From Perilla frutescens (Eukaryota; Streptophyta; Magnoliopsida; Lamiales; Lamiaceae): DNA of 64,000 bases. Position numbers and translations under genes: made by a program. This document shows, in pieces, positions 49,802 through 61,679 of the stretch. The notes beneath the pieces were generated by a model. It did no database searches. It saw only the letters and a program-made list of their open reading frames with translations, and was not told the origin of the DNA. The stretch covers positions 59,483,001 through 59,547,000 of the forward strand of contig BRKX01000003.1 of the NCBI GenBank assembly GCA_026008535.1. The letters run 5' to 3'. Positions within the stretch are counted from its first letter, which is position 1, and each line of letters begins with the position of its first letter.

Positions 49802-51346
49802 ATGCATACACGATCTCAGGGGGAACCACTTCAAACTTTTGATCCTGAGATTAAAGCCACCATCCGCTAGAAAAACGCAAGAAGAAGGAGAGTAATGGCA
49901 GAGCAACAACCAGCAGCTCCTGTTACAGTTGATCAAATGCGCCGTATGCAACAGCAGCTAGAGGATATACAGCGGCAATTTCAAGAGCAAGAAGCCGCTA
50001 GGGAAGTAAAGCTGGTACCGATCAATCAGATGTTCACACCAGTGCTCAACCATGGACAGGTTTCTGGTCTAGGCATTAATGCCAACAACTTTGAACTGAA
50101 GTCGGGATTGGTGGGCATTGTGCAGCAGCATCAGTATGGCGGCCACAAGACTGAGAATCCAAATGCACACCTACAACAATTCTTGGAGGTCTGCAGTACA
50201 ATCAAGATGAACGGTGTGTCGGATGATGCCATTCGGCTTCGCCTGTTCTCATTCTCATTGAGAGACGCTGCCAAGGATTTGTATCATTCCTTTGATCTCA
50301 TTACGGTGGATAGCTGGGAGTGTTTGGCACATAAATTCCTTCACAAATTTTTCCCTCCTAGCTTGACTCTCAAGCTGAAGGGCGAAATTACACAGTTTCG
50401 CCAGTTTGATGATGAAACTTTGTATGAGGCATTGGAAAGATTCCGGAACATGCTGAGGAAGTGCCCTAACCATGGATTCAGGGTAGACCATCAAGTTTGC
50501 ATCTTCTATAACGGATGCGATATGGAGATGAAGAGGCTTCTGGATGCCTCTGCGGGTGGCTCGCTACTAAACAAAGGCCATGATCAAGCTGTGATGATAA
50601 TTGAAGACATGACCACCAATAGCTATCAGTGGACTAGCGATCGACAAGTAAAGATTTTGAAAAGAGCTGCAGCAATTGATGATAGTGATCCGATTTCCAA
50701 ATTGGCGACTCAGCTGTCCACGTTGAATGCTACTATCAATAGTAGATGTGACGCCATGTCTCAGCAGACTGCGAATCCGCCCATGAATCAAGCAGTAGAA
50801 GATGTGAACTACATCAATCAGAGAGGTGGCTATGATGGTAACAATCACCGAGGTGGAACTCAGTTCTACCAAGGTAATCGATCCAACCTTTCTTATGGGA
50901 ATCCTAATAATGCACTGCAGCCCCCTCCTGGCTTCTTTGTAATGAATGGAGTGATCAATGAGAAAAATAAGCCAAACATGGATGATCTGTTGATGGCGTT
51001 CATGGGGAAGACCGATAAATTCATGGAGGAGTCGCAAGCTAGAGTGGAGAAGTTGGAGAATACTATGGGTGCCATGAGTGTGCAAATGAAGATGTTCGAG
51101 AAGCAACTGGGTCAGCTGGCTACAGTTGTAGGAAATCAGCACCAACCGAGACAATTCCCTAGCAACACCACAGTGAATCCCAAGGATCAGTGCAATGCAA
51201 TCTATCTACACACTAGAGCCCCTGCACCGAACGCTGCCGCCGCAGCTGTTGCTCCCAAGACGGTTTCTGACAAGTTAAATTCTACCATCAATAGTCCTCC
51301 AACGGGTCCTACAGTGCTTCCCACAGTGACCATCCCATTCCCGTAG
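49802..51346 (+). pseudogene. Athila-like gag, first copy
   Basis: The natural start is the ATG at 49802 (MHTRSQGEPLQTF), in frame with the long open stretch. A TAG at 49868 replaces the CAG found at the same codon of the second copy. The stretch from 49895 is open for 483 codons. It has a coiled N-terminus (MQQQLEDIQRQFQEQEAA), the gag core (LRLFSFSLRDAAKDLYHSF, then LAHKFLHKFFPP and TLYEALERFRNMLRKCPNHG), a Gly/Asn-rich stretch (GGTQFYQGN) and a second coiled segment near MDDLLMAFMGKTDKF. Gag forms the virus-like particle; that is family knowledge. A TAG at 51344 separates it from the protease in the same frame. Confidence 0.88.
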
Positions 51347-51997
51347 AGGACCCTAAAACAGAAAGTTGATGCACAGTTCTCACGATTGCTTGAGATATTT
51401 AAGAAAGTGCAAATTAACATTCCTTTGGTGGAGGCACTGCAGTATATGCCCAAGTATGCCAAGTTCCTCAAGGATGTTGTGTCCAAAAAGAAGAAGATGG
51501 AGGAGTTCGAGATGGTGCACATCCCAGAGAACTGCAACTCCATCATCCAAAGGAAGCTCCCAGCTAAGATGAAGAATCCAGGAAGTTTTACACTTCCCAT
51601 CACCATTGGAAAAAATATAGGTGGTCGAGCACTGTGTGATTTGGGAGCGAGCATCAATTTGATGCCGCTGTCATTTTTCAAGAGGCTTAACTGTGGGCAA
51701 CTCAAGCCCACAACCATGTGTTCACAAATGGCTGACCGATCTGTGGTGTATCCTGAGGGAATTTTGGAGAATGTATTGATCAAGGTGCATGATTTCATAT
51801 TCCCAGTGGACTTTGTGGTGCTTGACATGGAGAAAGACAAAAATGTCCCTCTTATTTTGGGACGCCCATTTTTGCGCACCGAACGGGCCAATATCGATTT
51901 GGACACTGGGATTCTGACTATCCGGTTTGAAGATGAACACATTCAGTTCCTATTTGATGGTGGAGGCATGGAGATAGATGTTCGGGGAAGAGCATAG
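51347..51997 (+). pseudogene. Athila-like aspartic protease region, in frame after gag
   Basis: Same frame as gag, starting immediately after the TAG at 51344. LLEIFKKVQINIPLVEAL leads to the protease with active-site block LCDLGASINLMPLSFF, the flap-like region and VPLILGRPFLRTERANID near the end. It stops at 51997 with no linker to RT, where a full Athila would continue. DLGA in place of DTG is normal for this lineage. The element is a gag-protease-only derivative. Confidence 0.8.
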
Positions 51998-53657
51998 GGG
52001 ATACCCATTTCCCCGCTTGTGGGAACTTGAATTCCCAAATTCGTCTGGTTGTCAACGTTAAATACAGCGTTTGTTGGGAGGCAACCCAATATGTTTTATT
52101 TTATTTCTTTTAGTTTTTTTTTCTTATTTATGTTTTTCACTTCTCTTTCTGAGTTATGCAGGTAAAGAACATATGGATGCTATACTTTGGGGGATAGCAA
52201 TTTGATCAACTTGTCTGTCGACAAGTTTGGGGGAGGACGTTGAACCCGAATGGACATCCATGTGATCGTTGTAAGTGGTCGACGACACCTACATGCATTT
52301 TTGCAAACTTATTCCATCCCATGGATTTGAATAAGTTTGGAGAAATGTATGCTTGTGGTGTCTAGACCTTTATTTTGTTTTACCTGCTTTACGTGTTTAG
52401 TTTTTGTTTTTATTTTTCCGGAAAGTTTGAAAAATTTTGAATTTTGGTCTTGATTTTTTGTGGGATTTTGATGATATATGCTTTATGGTTTATGGTTTAG
52501 TGTTTATAATCGAGATATTTGATTGGGAATGACTTGAGCATGTATAGCATGATTTGAATGAGCATGTGTTTTGGAGATTTTCGAGCTTTATTTTGGCCAA
52601 TGTTGAGCTGTGAGATTTTGAGCCTATAAGACTGTTGTCTTAATTTTTGTTCTTGTGTGTTGGTTGTCTGTACACTTGTTTCTCTAGAACTTGCATGTCG
52701 TCTTACTTGAGATTGAGTTTCTGTGCTTGAAAATAGGAGATGATAGTAGGTCATCTTTTCTTTAGCCATTTATCCCATACGGTGTCCTAAATTCATTATA
52801 TTCCTTTGCAAGCCCTTTTGTGCCTAAATGCCTTTTCTTTGAAAGCTTATTTATGATTAATTTGTTGATTCTTGTGGAGAAATAGGAGAAAGGGTAGGAA
52901 TTATGGAGTTGGGATGAAGAAAAAAAAAAGAGAAAAAAATGGTGATACTTGGTGATTTTTGTTGGTGCAGAAAAGAAAAAAAAAACAAAGGTGCTATGTG
53001 AGTGTTGAAAAGAAAAAGAAAAAATTATGAAAAGAGCACTAAAAAGAAGAAAAAAAAATGTGAAAAGTGCCAATGAAAAGAAAGGAAGAAAAGAGACCAA
53101 AGGTCCATGAGTTGAAAGAATATATGGATGATTTAAGGATGTGTAGGAGGAAGTTGGAAAATATCCAACTAGTGTTTGAATGTGAGAAGTAGTTGGGAGT
53201 AGAAAGTAAAAGTGGTGAATTGGTTCTACAATTATAAGTCACTCTAGCCAAATATTCTTAGCCTTAACCCAAGCCTACATTACAACCTTAATAAAGTCCT
53301 ATTTGATCTTAATTTTGAGCACATTTATTTGTCAGTGGAGAGCTTAGATTGCATGCAAGCCTATGGTAGATCAAGTGTATAGTTTAATGTTTTGATGAGT
53401 GCTTACCCTTATTTTATCACACTTTGAGTGTTTGAGCGAAACACACACCGGTGAGGATCATTGGCTTAAATTTTGCTTGTTGAAATCTATCGCATGTGTC
53501 CATGATTTGAGTGTTGTGCTTGTTCTTGTCATTTCCCCGATTAGATTTCGGAGTTGTAGATGCTAGATTATAAATTGTGGAGTTATGTATTGTTTGAATT
53601 CTATGTTTGGTTTTGTTCTTTGTTTGGGGACAAACAAGGTTTTAAGTTTGGGGGAGT
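51998..53657 (+). other. Untranslated 3' region and polypurine tract of the first copy
   Basis: No coding domains. It contains TGTTGGGAGGCAACCC (about 52073), two AAGTTTGGGGGA tracts (52222 and 53644) and A/G-rich sequence at 52910-53100. The second tract is the polypurine tract that abuts the LTR at 53658. Confidence 0.7.
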
Positions 53658-55162
53658 TGATAACATCATATTTTACATGTATTTTGAGATACATTTTAGT
53701 GGTATTTGATGGGCATTGCATGCATGAAGTGATAAGTTTAGCATAGTTTCCGATATTTTGTGCAATGTCACGTGTTTGTTCATTGTGAAGGGAATTAATG
53801 CCATTTTTTGTGTGGACTTCAAATGAGCTTGGAAAGACACTAGAAAGATAGGAAATCAAGTTAGGAACGCGTTGCAAAAAGAATCGGGTTAATCGGATGA
53901 GAAATGAGTGAGAACGAAGCAAAACAGTGAGAGGCTGCCGATGCTGAAAAATACCCGCGACCGGACTCGCGACCCGGGGGGTCACGAATATGGTCGCGAA
54001 TCACTGTTTTCCCATTTTTCTACACGATCGCGACAGAGGCATGGTTCTCCTTTATTTTATTCATGACCTGGTCGCGAATTTTGAGGTTCGAATTTTCTGT
54101 CACGTCAGCGCCACGTCATGCCACATATTGCCACGTGAACTCGCAACCCGAGTCGCGGGTGACTGGGTCGCGAGCGAGGTCGTGAATGCAGCGGGCCTGT
54201 CCGATTTTTGACCTATTTTTGGGCTTTTCTTTACTTGGTATATAAGGGTTTCCTTGGACGAAAATACACACAATTCCACTTACCCCAAAGTGGCCAACAG
54301 AGGTTTGCTGCAGAGAAAAACGGACGCGAAGAACAAGATCAAGTAATTCAAGAGCTTTCAAGATTAGAGACAAATTAATTCTTCCGGGTTTTATTTTCTC
54401 TGTTCTTAGGATTGTTCATGTTTTCTTTGTGGATTATTTTGGATATTTATTTTTCCATGAATAGCTAAAACCCTAGTATTCTAGGGTTGTTTATGATTCA
54501 AACTATGAAGTTCATTTAATCTATTGATTTCTCATGCCTATGATTTTGTTGTGTTTTGCTTATTCTCATTTTATTTGTATTATTTACCTGATCAATAAAT
54601 AGTACAATTTGATGTGTTAATTCATAAATCGAGAGAGGAGTTTTAACACGTGATCTGGAATAAGTAACTTGTTAATCAATAACATTCGAGAGAGTTGAGA
54701 TTAATTGAGAGAGCAATAGACCCTAGGAGCCTTTAGGAGTTGCATGCTAGGTATTGAACGGAGACGTTAGTAGTAGTTTTGTAATCTACAACCTAGGCAC
54801 TTCGAGAGAAGGTTTAGGATGAATTAGTGGTTGCTCTAGCACAATTTAAGTCCCAATATAGGCATAAGAATGAAAGGATTAAATGAATGGATTAGTTGAT
54901 GATTAAGGAATCCTAGAATACGTCTTTTATTCACTGTTTGATTTATCTGTGTTAATTTCTGCCGTGGTAATTCAGTTTGTTTATTATTGTCAGTTTTTAT
55001 TTAGTTCAATCCAATCATGTTTCGTAGTCTAGATAACTGCGAGAGGTTAAATTGAATAACTAGCAGTTTAATTATTAAATCCCTGTGGATATGACCTTGT
55101 TCACCACTATCCTATAAGCGTCGTTATACACTTGCAGTTTAGGTGAAAATAAATACCGAACA
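53658..55162 (+). repeat. Second, shared Athila-like LTR, 1505 bp
   Basis: Same ends as 48174-49660. Differs by small insertions in the CGCGAC block and scattered substitutions. It serves as 3' LTR of the first copy and 5' LTR of the second. Confidence 0.9.
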
Positions 55163-55304
55163 AGTTTTTGGCGCCGTTGCCGGGTATTTAATTTTTTTTA
55201 TTTGCTATTATTTAGATTTAATTTCTTGTGTTAATCTAGATATTTTTTTTAATTTATTTTCGTTTAAATTTTATAATCTTCTTTTTCTTGTGATTAGGTT
55301 GTGT

Positions 55305-56602
55305 ATGCATACACGATCTCAGGGGGAACCACTTCAAACTTTTGATCCTGAGATTGAAGCCACCATCCGCCAGAAAAACGCAAGAAGAAAGAGAGCAATG
55401 GCAGAGCAACAACTAGCAGCTCCTGTTACAGTTGATCAGATATGCCATATGCAACAGCAGCTAGAGGATATGCAGCGGCGATTTCAAGAGCATGAAGCCG
55501 CCAGGGAAGTAGAGCCGGTATCGATCAATCCGATGTTCACACCAGTGCTCAACCATGGACAGGTTCCTGGTCTAGGCATTAATGCCAACAACTTTGAACT
55601 GAAGTCAGGATTGTTGGGCATGGTGCAACAACATCAGTATGGCGGCCACAAGACTGAGAATCCAAATGCACACCTGCAATAATTCTTGGAGGTCTGCAGT
55701 ACAATCAAGATGAACGGTGTGTCGGATGATGCCATTCGGCTTCACCTGTTCTCATTCTCATTGAGAGACGCTGCCAAAGATTGGTATCATTCCTTGGATC
55801 TCAGTACGGTGGATAGCTGGGAGTGCTTGGCACATAAATTCCTTCACAAATTTTTCCCTCCTAGCTTGACTCTCAAGCTGAAGGGCGAAATTACACAGTT
55901 TCGCCAGTTTGATGATGAAACTTTGTATGAGGCTTGGGAAAGATTCCGGAACATGCTGAGGAAGTGCCCTAACCATGGATTCGGGGTAGACCATCAAGTT
56001 TGCATCTTCTACAACGGATGCGACATGGAGATGAAGAGGCTTCTGGATACCTCTGCGGGTGGCTCACTGCTAAACAAAGACCACGATCAAGCTGTGACGA
56101 TAATTGAAGACATGGCCACCAATAGCTATCAGTGGACTGGCAATCGACAAGTAAAGATTTTGAAAAGAGCTGCAAAAATTGATGACAGTGATCCGATTTC
56201 CAAATTGGCGGCTCAGCTGTCCACGTTGAATGCTACTATCAATAGTAGATTTGACGCCATGTCTCGGCAGACTGCGAATCCGCCCATGAATCAAGCAGTA
56301 GAAGATGTGAACTACATCAATCAGAGTGGTGCCTATGATGGCAACAATCACCGAGGCGGAACTCAGTTCTACCAAGGTAATCGATCCAACATTTCTTATG
56401 GGAATCCTAATAATGCACTACAGCCCCCTCCTGGCTTCTTTGTAACGAATGGAGTGATCAATGAGGAAAATAAGCCAAACATGGATGATCTGTTGATGGC
56501 GTTCATGGGGAAGACCGATAAATTCATGGGGGAGTCGCAAGCTAGAGTGGAGAAGTTGGAGAATACTTTGGGTGCCATGAGTGTGCAAATGAAGATGTTC
56601 GA
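55305..56602 (+). pseudogene. Athila-like gag, second copy, truncated
   Basis: ATG at 55305. Codon 22 region is intact here (CAG), but a TAA at 55680 replaces CAA in ANAHLQQF. Beyond it the frame stays open through the gag core until about 56602, where sequence switches to the GC-rich block of the Tekay LTR. The extra residues read past that point are LTR-derived. Truncation removes the protease. Confidence 0.85.
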
Positions 56603-58480
56603 AGGGGGCCGCCCCGGCGCAAGGGGGCACCGCGGGGCAGGGAGGGCGCCGGCGCACACCCGCCCCCCCTCCCCTGCCGTGGCGTGTGGGGCTGCTGGCA
56701 CGCACAGAGCCGCCGCGGCGTATGGGCGCGCGGGTTGGTTCGGCAGCTCCGGCACGTTTTCGTGCGGAGGCCATAAATTTCACCTCGGTAGGAACCACGT
56801 GGCCCATGAGTACTCAAATCGAATCTATTTCGAAGATCTATGATGTAGAAGTTGCTAATCATCTAGAATTTCGATCGTTCGAGTCGTATTTCCATCCCCT
56901 TTTGCGGTAATTTCTGATGTCTTAATCGTTTAAATTCTCGTGTTTTAAGTTATAGTTAAGGTTCAAGCGTTTAGATATCATTTCAATTTCTTATTAGGAT
57001 GTCAAATAAGGTTTCAAGTCATTAATCAGCTTTCGTAAAGGAGAGATGAACCCCGAGGAGGCCCGAGAAAAGATTTTCAGCTTGTTGTATCGTCCACGTG
57101 CTCGTTATCAAGGTGCTCGTCATAGAGGTGGGTGATTCTAAACCAAATATATGGTTTGAGATAGTAAGCTCTAGAAGCATGTTAAGGTAAGGGAAATATC
57201 CAATAAAAGTATTTTATGCTCTGCCTGTTTAGTCTCTGTACAAGAAAAGGAAGGAAGGAAGTTATATGCATGATATTGTTGAATTGTTATTTGAGTTTGA
57301 TAAAGTAAAAGAAGTTATTATAAGTTAAGTGAGCTCTCAAGCATGTTCAGATATGCTAGAATTGTTTAACTACAATTGATGCTAGCATGAGATCTTAGAA
57401 TTGCTTTTAGTTGCAATCTATATTTATGCCCATTCATTTCCTAGTACTTGGTTATTGGGTTTTGCTAAGCTTAATTAGCTAAGGATATGCTAGAATTGTT
57501 TATATACAATTTATGCTAGCATGAGATGTTTAGAATTGCTTTAATTGCAATCTTTGTTTATCCACGTTCATTTCCTTGTTTTGGAATGTTGGATTTTGCT
57601 AAAGCTTATATAGCTAAATATCGCCTTCTAGGGTAGTGATAAATCCCTTATAGGCTGAGATCATGCTCAATTAAAGAATTAGCGTTAGACGATTGCTCTA
57701 GGCTTGGTATTGCTAGCTAAGTCAAGTAAGTAATGAAGGTTAAGGTTAAGGTTAAGGTTAAGTAAGGAATGTTAAGGTTAAGTAAGGAAGGAAGTTAAGG
57801 AAAGATATAGCTTCTATTGTAAGCAGGTTATCGAGCTCAAATAATAGTTTATTTGCATTATCATTTTGTGACCTTCGAGTCACTGAGTTGAACATTTGAA
57901 AGTAAAGGGAGTCACTGCTGGGTAATCCCCTCGCATACTCAGAGGATACTTGAGGTAACCCCTCTCTTATCCTAAGAAATATCTAAGGGTGCAGTAGACA
58001 ACAGGTTTGAGCCAGGAAAGGCGCCAAGAAAGGAAGTAAAAGGTTTTGCGGATATGGAGAGGGCGTTTGTGTTTTGCTCTCCATAAACCGCTAGTTATTA
58101 ATTGGACATTTCTAAAGTTTATCAAGAGTTTTCTCATAAAACCCCACTAAGTACATTAGTGCTCATACCCTCTTTCTCAAATGTTTTCAGGTTGAGATGT
58201 TGAGGCCGGTGATGTGCTGATGGTGGGGTTGTCTGAGTTGTTTGAGGTTTCAAGTTGTTGATATATATGGTTACATGATTTTCTTCCACTAAGTTTCTGC
58301 TAAGTACTCTGATATTAGTATTTAGTCTTGATATATGTAACTCAATTCTTGATAATAGCATGCCTTAAATGCTATGATCTCAATTATTGATTAAGTTTTG
58401 AGAATTAGAAGAATGTTCTTTTGACATACCAGTTGTTCCTTTATTGATTCCGAGTTATTTGAAAAGTCCACTTGTTGAGC
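56603..58480 (+). repeat. 3' LTR of the Tekay-like element, second segment
   Basis: Resumes homology to the 5' LTR at about 42576 and runs to the TGAGC target at 58476-58480. The stretch equivalent to about 42248-42575, including the TATA box, is missing. Confidence 0.88.
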
Positions 58481-60822
58481 TGTAACAGCCCGGTCCCGAG
58501 GATGGGGACGGGGTTGTTGTGCATAAAATAGCACGAAAAATAAGAAATCCAGGAGGGTGTTTTTTGAATTTAAACTAAGTTAGCGCCTCAAGAACATAGA
58601 CAACTTAACTTTATGACTTGGAAGAACTATCGATTTCGATGAATCAGCGGGGTCAAAGGGTTCAAACAAGTCCAAGGGGTCAAAGGATTCAATCGAGTCA
58701 AAAGTACGCCATATCATAGGCCAATCGAAATTTAAACAGAATCCAATGACAAACTGAAAATAAGCAGAATCATGCTTGGAAAGAAAAGCCCCTTCATAGG
58801 CGATCAACAACAACAAGCATGCAAAACTTATTCACAAGTCAACTGAAAATGAACAGATACCAATATGTTCAACAATATGACTTCTCAAGTAACCCGTAAT
58901 CAATAAAGGAACAACTGGTATGTCAAAAGAACATGCTTCAAAGACTTTATTGATAACTAGGATTCATAGCATTTAAGACATGCCATTATCAAGAAATAAG
59001 TTACACATATCAAGACTAAATACTAACATCAGAGTACTTAGCAGAAACTTAGCGGAAGAAAATCATGTAACCATATATAGCAACAAACTTGAAACCTCAG
59101 ACAACCCAGACAACCCCACCAGCAGCACATCACTGGCCTCAGCATCTCAACCTGAAAACATTTGAAAAATAGGGTGTGAGCACTAATGTACTCAGTGGGG
59201 TTTTATGAGAGAACTCTTGATAAACTTTAGAAATATCCAATTAATAACTGGCGGTATATGGAGAGCAAAACGCAAAAGCCCTCTCCATATCCGCAAAACA
59301 TTTTTACTTCCTTTCTGGCGCCTTCCTGGCTCAAACTTGTTGTCTACTGCACCCTTAGATATGCCTTAGAATAAGAGAGGGATTACCTCAAGTATCCTCT
59401 AAGTATGCGAGGGGATTACCCAGCAGTGACTCACTTTACTTTCAAATGTTCAACTCGGTAACTCGAAGGTCATGGCATGATAATGCAAATAAATTGTTCT
59501 TTAAGCTCGATAACCTGCTTACAACAGAACCTATATCCTTCCTTAACCTCCTTCCTTACTTAACCTTAACCTTCCTTACTTACTTGACTTAGTTAGCATT
59601 ACCAAGCCTAAAGTAATCGTCTAAGGTTAATTCCTTAAATGACCATGATCTCGGCCTATAAGGGATTTATAACTTACCCTAAAAGGCATTACTTAGCTAA
59701 TTAATCTTTAGCAAAATCCAACAACCAAGTACTAAGAAATGAATGGGCATAAATATAGATTGCAACCTAAAGCAATTCTAAGATCTCATGCTAGCATCAA
59801 TTGTAGTTAAACAATTCTAGCATATCTAAACATGCTGGAGAGCTCACTTAACTTATAATAACTTCATTTACTTATCAAACTCAATTAACAATTCAACAAT
59901 ATCATGCATATAACTTCCTTTCATTTCCTTCCTTTGTACAGAGACTAAGCAGGCAGAGCATAAAATATTTTTATTAGATATTTTCCTTGCCTTAACATGC
60001 TTCTAGAGCTTACTAGTTCAAACCATATATTTGTTTTAGAATCACCCACCTCTATGATGAGCACCTCGATAACGAGCACGTGGACGAAGTAACGAGCCGA
60101 AAATCCTTCCTCGGGCCTCCTCGGGGTTCATCTTTTCTTTATGAAAGTCGATCAATGACTTGAAACCTTATTCGAGATCCTAACAAGAAATTGAAATGAT
60201 ATCTAAACCCTTGACCCTTAACTATAACTTAAAATACGAGAATTTAAACAATTAAGACATCCGAAAATACCGCAAAAGGGGACGGAAAATCCGACTCAAA
60301 TGATTGAGATTCCGGATTATCAGCCGTTTCTTTGTCATAGATCTTCGAAAGAGCTTCGATTTGACTACTTATGGGCCTCGTGGTTCTAACCGAGGCAAAA
60401 GTTATGGCCTCCGTATGAAAATGTGCCGGAGCTGCCGCAGCACCATGCGCCGTGGCGGCAATGTGCGCGCCGGCGCCACCATGCGCCGCGGTGGGGGGGT
60501 CATCACACGAGATTTCGCATATTTCTAACGATCGCGCTCCTACGGAAAAATACTATTCATAACTTCTTTAAACGCGCTTTAAATCACCGGGAACTCAAAC
60601 GACTTCATATTCAAAATCCGAAAGCACCGGCATGCTCATTGAGTCTACGCCTTTCAAACATGACCAAAATCGGCTGCAACTGAGCTCGGATTGAATTCTC
60701 AAAAAGACGATTTAACGAAGAATAACTCCTAAAAACACGGTTTAGAACCGAAACATCCTTATCTAGGCTCTAATTAATTTCTTTTATTTTCTAAATAAAC
60801 TCTGAAAATCTGGGATGTTACA
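58481..60822 (-). mobile_element. Inverted solo LTR of the Tekay family, 2342 bp
   Basis: On the minus strand it runs from TGTAACATCCCAGATTTT at 60822 to GGGCTGTTACA at 58481. TGAGC flanks both sides (58476-58480 and 60823-60827), a perfect target duplication. It sits in the 3' LTR of the related element. It lacks the TATA-bearing stretch present in 41828-44935. Confidence 0.93.
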
Positions 60823-60827
60823 TGAGC

Positions 60828-61332
60828 ATATTGATATCTATTCTGTTTCAGACAACCTATGAATAGGTCTTGCATGCCTGTTGTTGTTGTTCGCCTATGA
60901 AAGGGCTTTTCTTTCCAAGCATGATTCTGCTTGTTTTCAGTTAATCTTAAGTTGTTTTTTTGATCCGTCCTATGAATAGGACGATAAGATATATTTGACT
61001 CCGACCTATTTATGGGTCTTAGTTGATGTGACCTATGATGAGGTCTTGTTTATTTAAAGAGTCAATTCCTATCTGTTTCTCTTTGGATTCTGTTTAAATT
61101 TCGGTTGGCCTATGATTTGGCATTCATTTGACTCGGTTGAATCCTTTGACCCCTTTGATTCATTGAAATCAATTAATTCTTCCAAGTCATAAAGTTAAGT
61201 TGCCTAAGTTTTTGAGGCGCTAACTTAGTTTAATTCTAAAAATACCCCCTGGATTTCCAATTAATCTACCTATTTTTCGTGTTATTTTACGCACAACAAC
61301 CCCGTCCTCATCCTCCGGATTGGGCTGTTACA
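60828..61332 (+). repeat. 3' LTR of the Tekay-like element, last segment
   Basis: Continues the text interrupted at 58480 (ATATTGATATCTATT), carries the palindrome series, and ends GGGCTGTTACA before the GGATC duplication. Confidence 0.9.
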
Positions 61333-61337
61333 GGATC

Positions 61338-61671
61338 TCTTTCTTCTGGCATGGTGTCAGGGATGACCCTTGAGCTACTGCGGCCTCTCTGAATAACATA
61401 CAAAACCATCTCTGAGCTCTATTCGTGGAGCAAGTCAAGCAAATCTGTATCATCTTTCAGTCTTGTCTTAATCTGTCTGCCACTATTGGTGCTCGACATC
61501 CATGATAACTGGTACTCGACAAATGTGGGATCGGTCTTCAGTAACTCATGAATCTCTCTGATTAGTGACCTAAAATAGAAACCATCCGAAGACATGATGA
61601 TCTGCTCCTCCACACCATCTACGTATTGAGCTCTCTCCCATCGGCCACTATGTCGTACAATAATACGATGT
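61338..61671 (-). pseudogene. MURA-type transposase remnant, 5' part
   Basis: An acceptor-like GTTAG lies just above 61671. The exon then reads VRHSGRWERAQYVDGVEEQI, the usual start of the plant MuDR N-terminal domain, followed by LIREIHELLKTDP and TRLKDDTDLLDLLHE. A TAG at 61419 follows that Glu. The frame continues to 61338 and rejoins at 41827, proving that the retrotransposon split this gene. The upstream first exon, if any, is not recognised. Confidence 0.8.
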
Positions 61672-61679
61672 CTAACTAT

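Larger units (their letters stand above)
48174..56602 (+). mobile_element. Tandem pair of Athila-like elements sharing an LTR
   Basis: Order: LTR 48174-49660, primer site, gag and protease, untranslated tail, polypurine tract, LTR 53658-55162, primer site, second gag cut off at 56602. The second internal region is nearly the same as the first up to about 51098 and then joins Tekay LTR sequence. Unequal recombination between elements, followed by a deletion at the right edge, would give this. Neither copy has RT, RNase H or integrase. Confidence 0.85.
41828..61332 (+). mobile_element. Tekay/Del-like Gypsy retrotransposon, 19.5 kb with nested insertions
   Basis: Left end TGTAACATCCCAG at 41828, right end GGGCTGTTACA at 61332. 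GGATC flanks both sides (41823-41827 and 61333-61337), a perfect 5-bp target duplication. A 3.1-kb 5' LTR, a tRNA-Met primer-binding site, an internal region without gag-pol, the ACGAAATTT...AAGGGG polypurine region and a split 3' LTR follow in order. TGTAACATCCC starts and long LTRs are typical of Tekay/Del chromoviruses. It interrupts the MURA gene of the surrounding MULE. About 11 kb of it is later insertions. Confidence 0.9.

Noticed and set aside
50567..51154. 195-residue minus-strand ORF over the Athila gag, and the similar ones at 51202-51942 and 56070-56807
   Set aside because: They are shadows of the gag and protease frames on the plus strand.
52762..53100. Phe/Ser-rich minus-strand ORF
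   Set aside because: It is built on the A/G-rich untranslated region before the polypurine tract; no motif.
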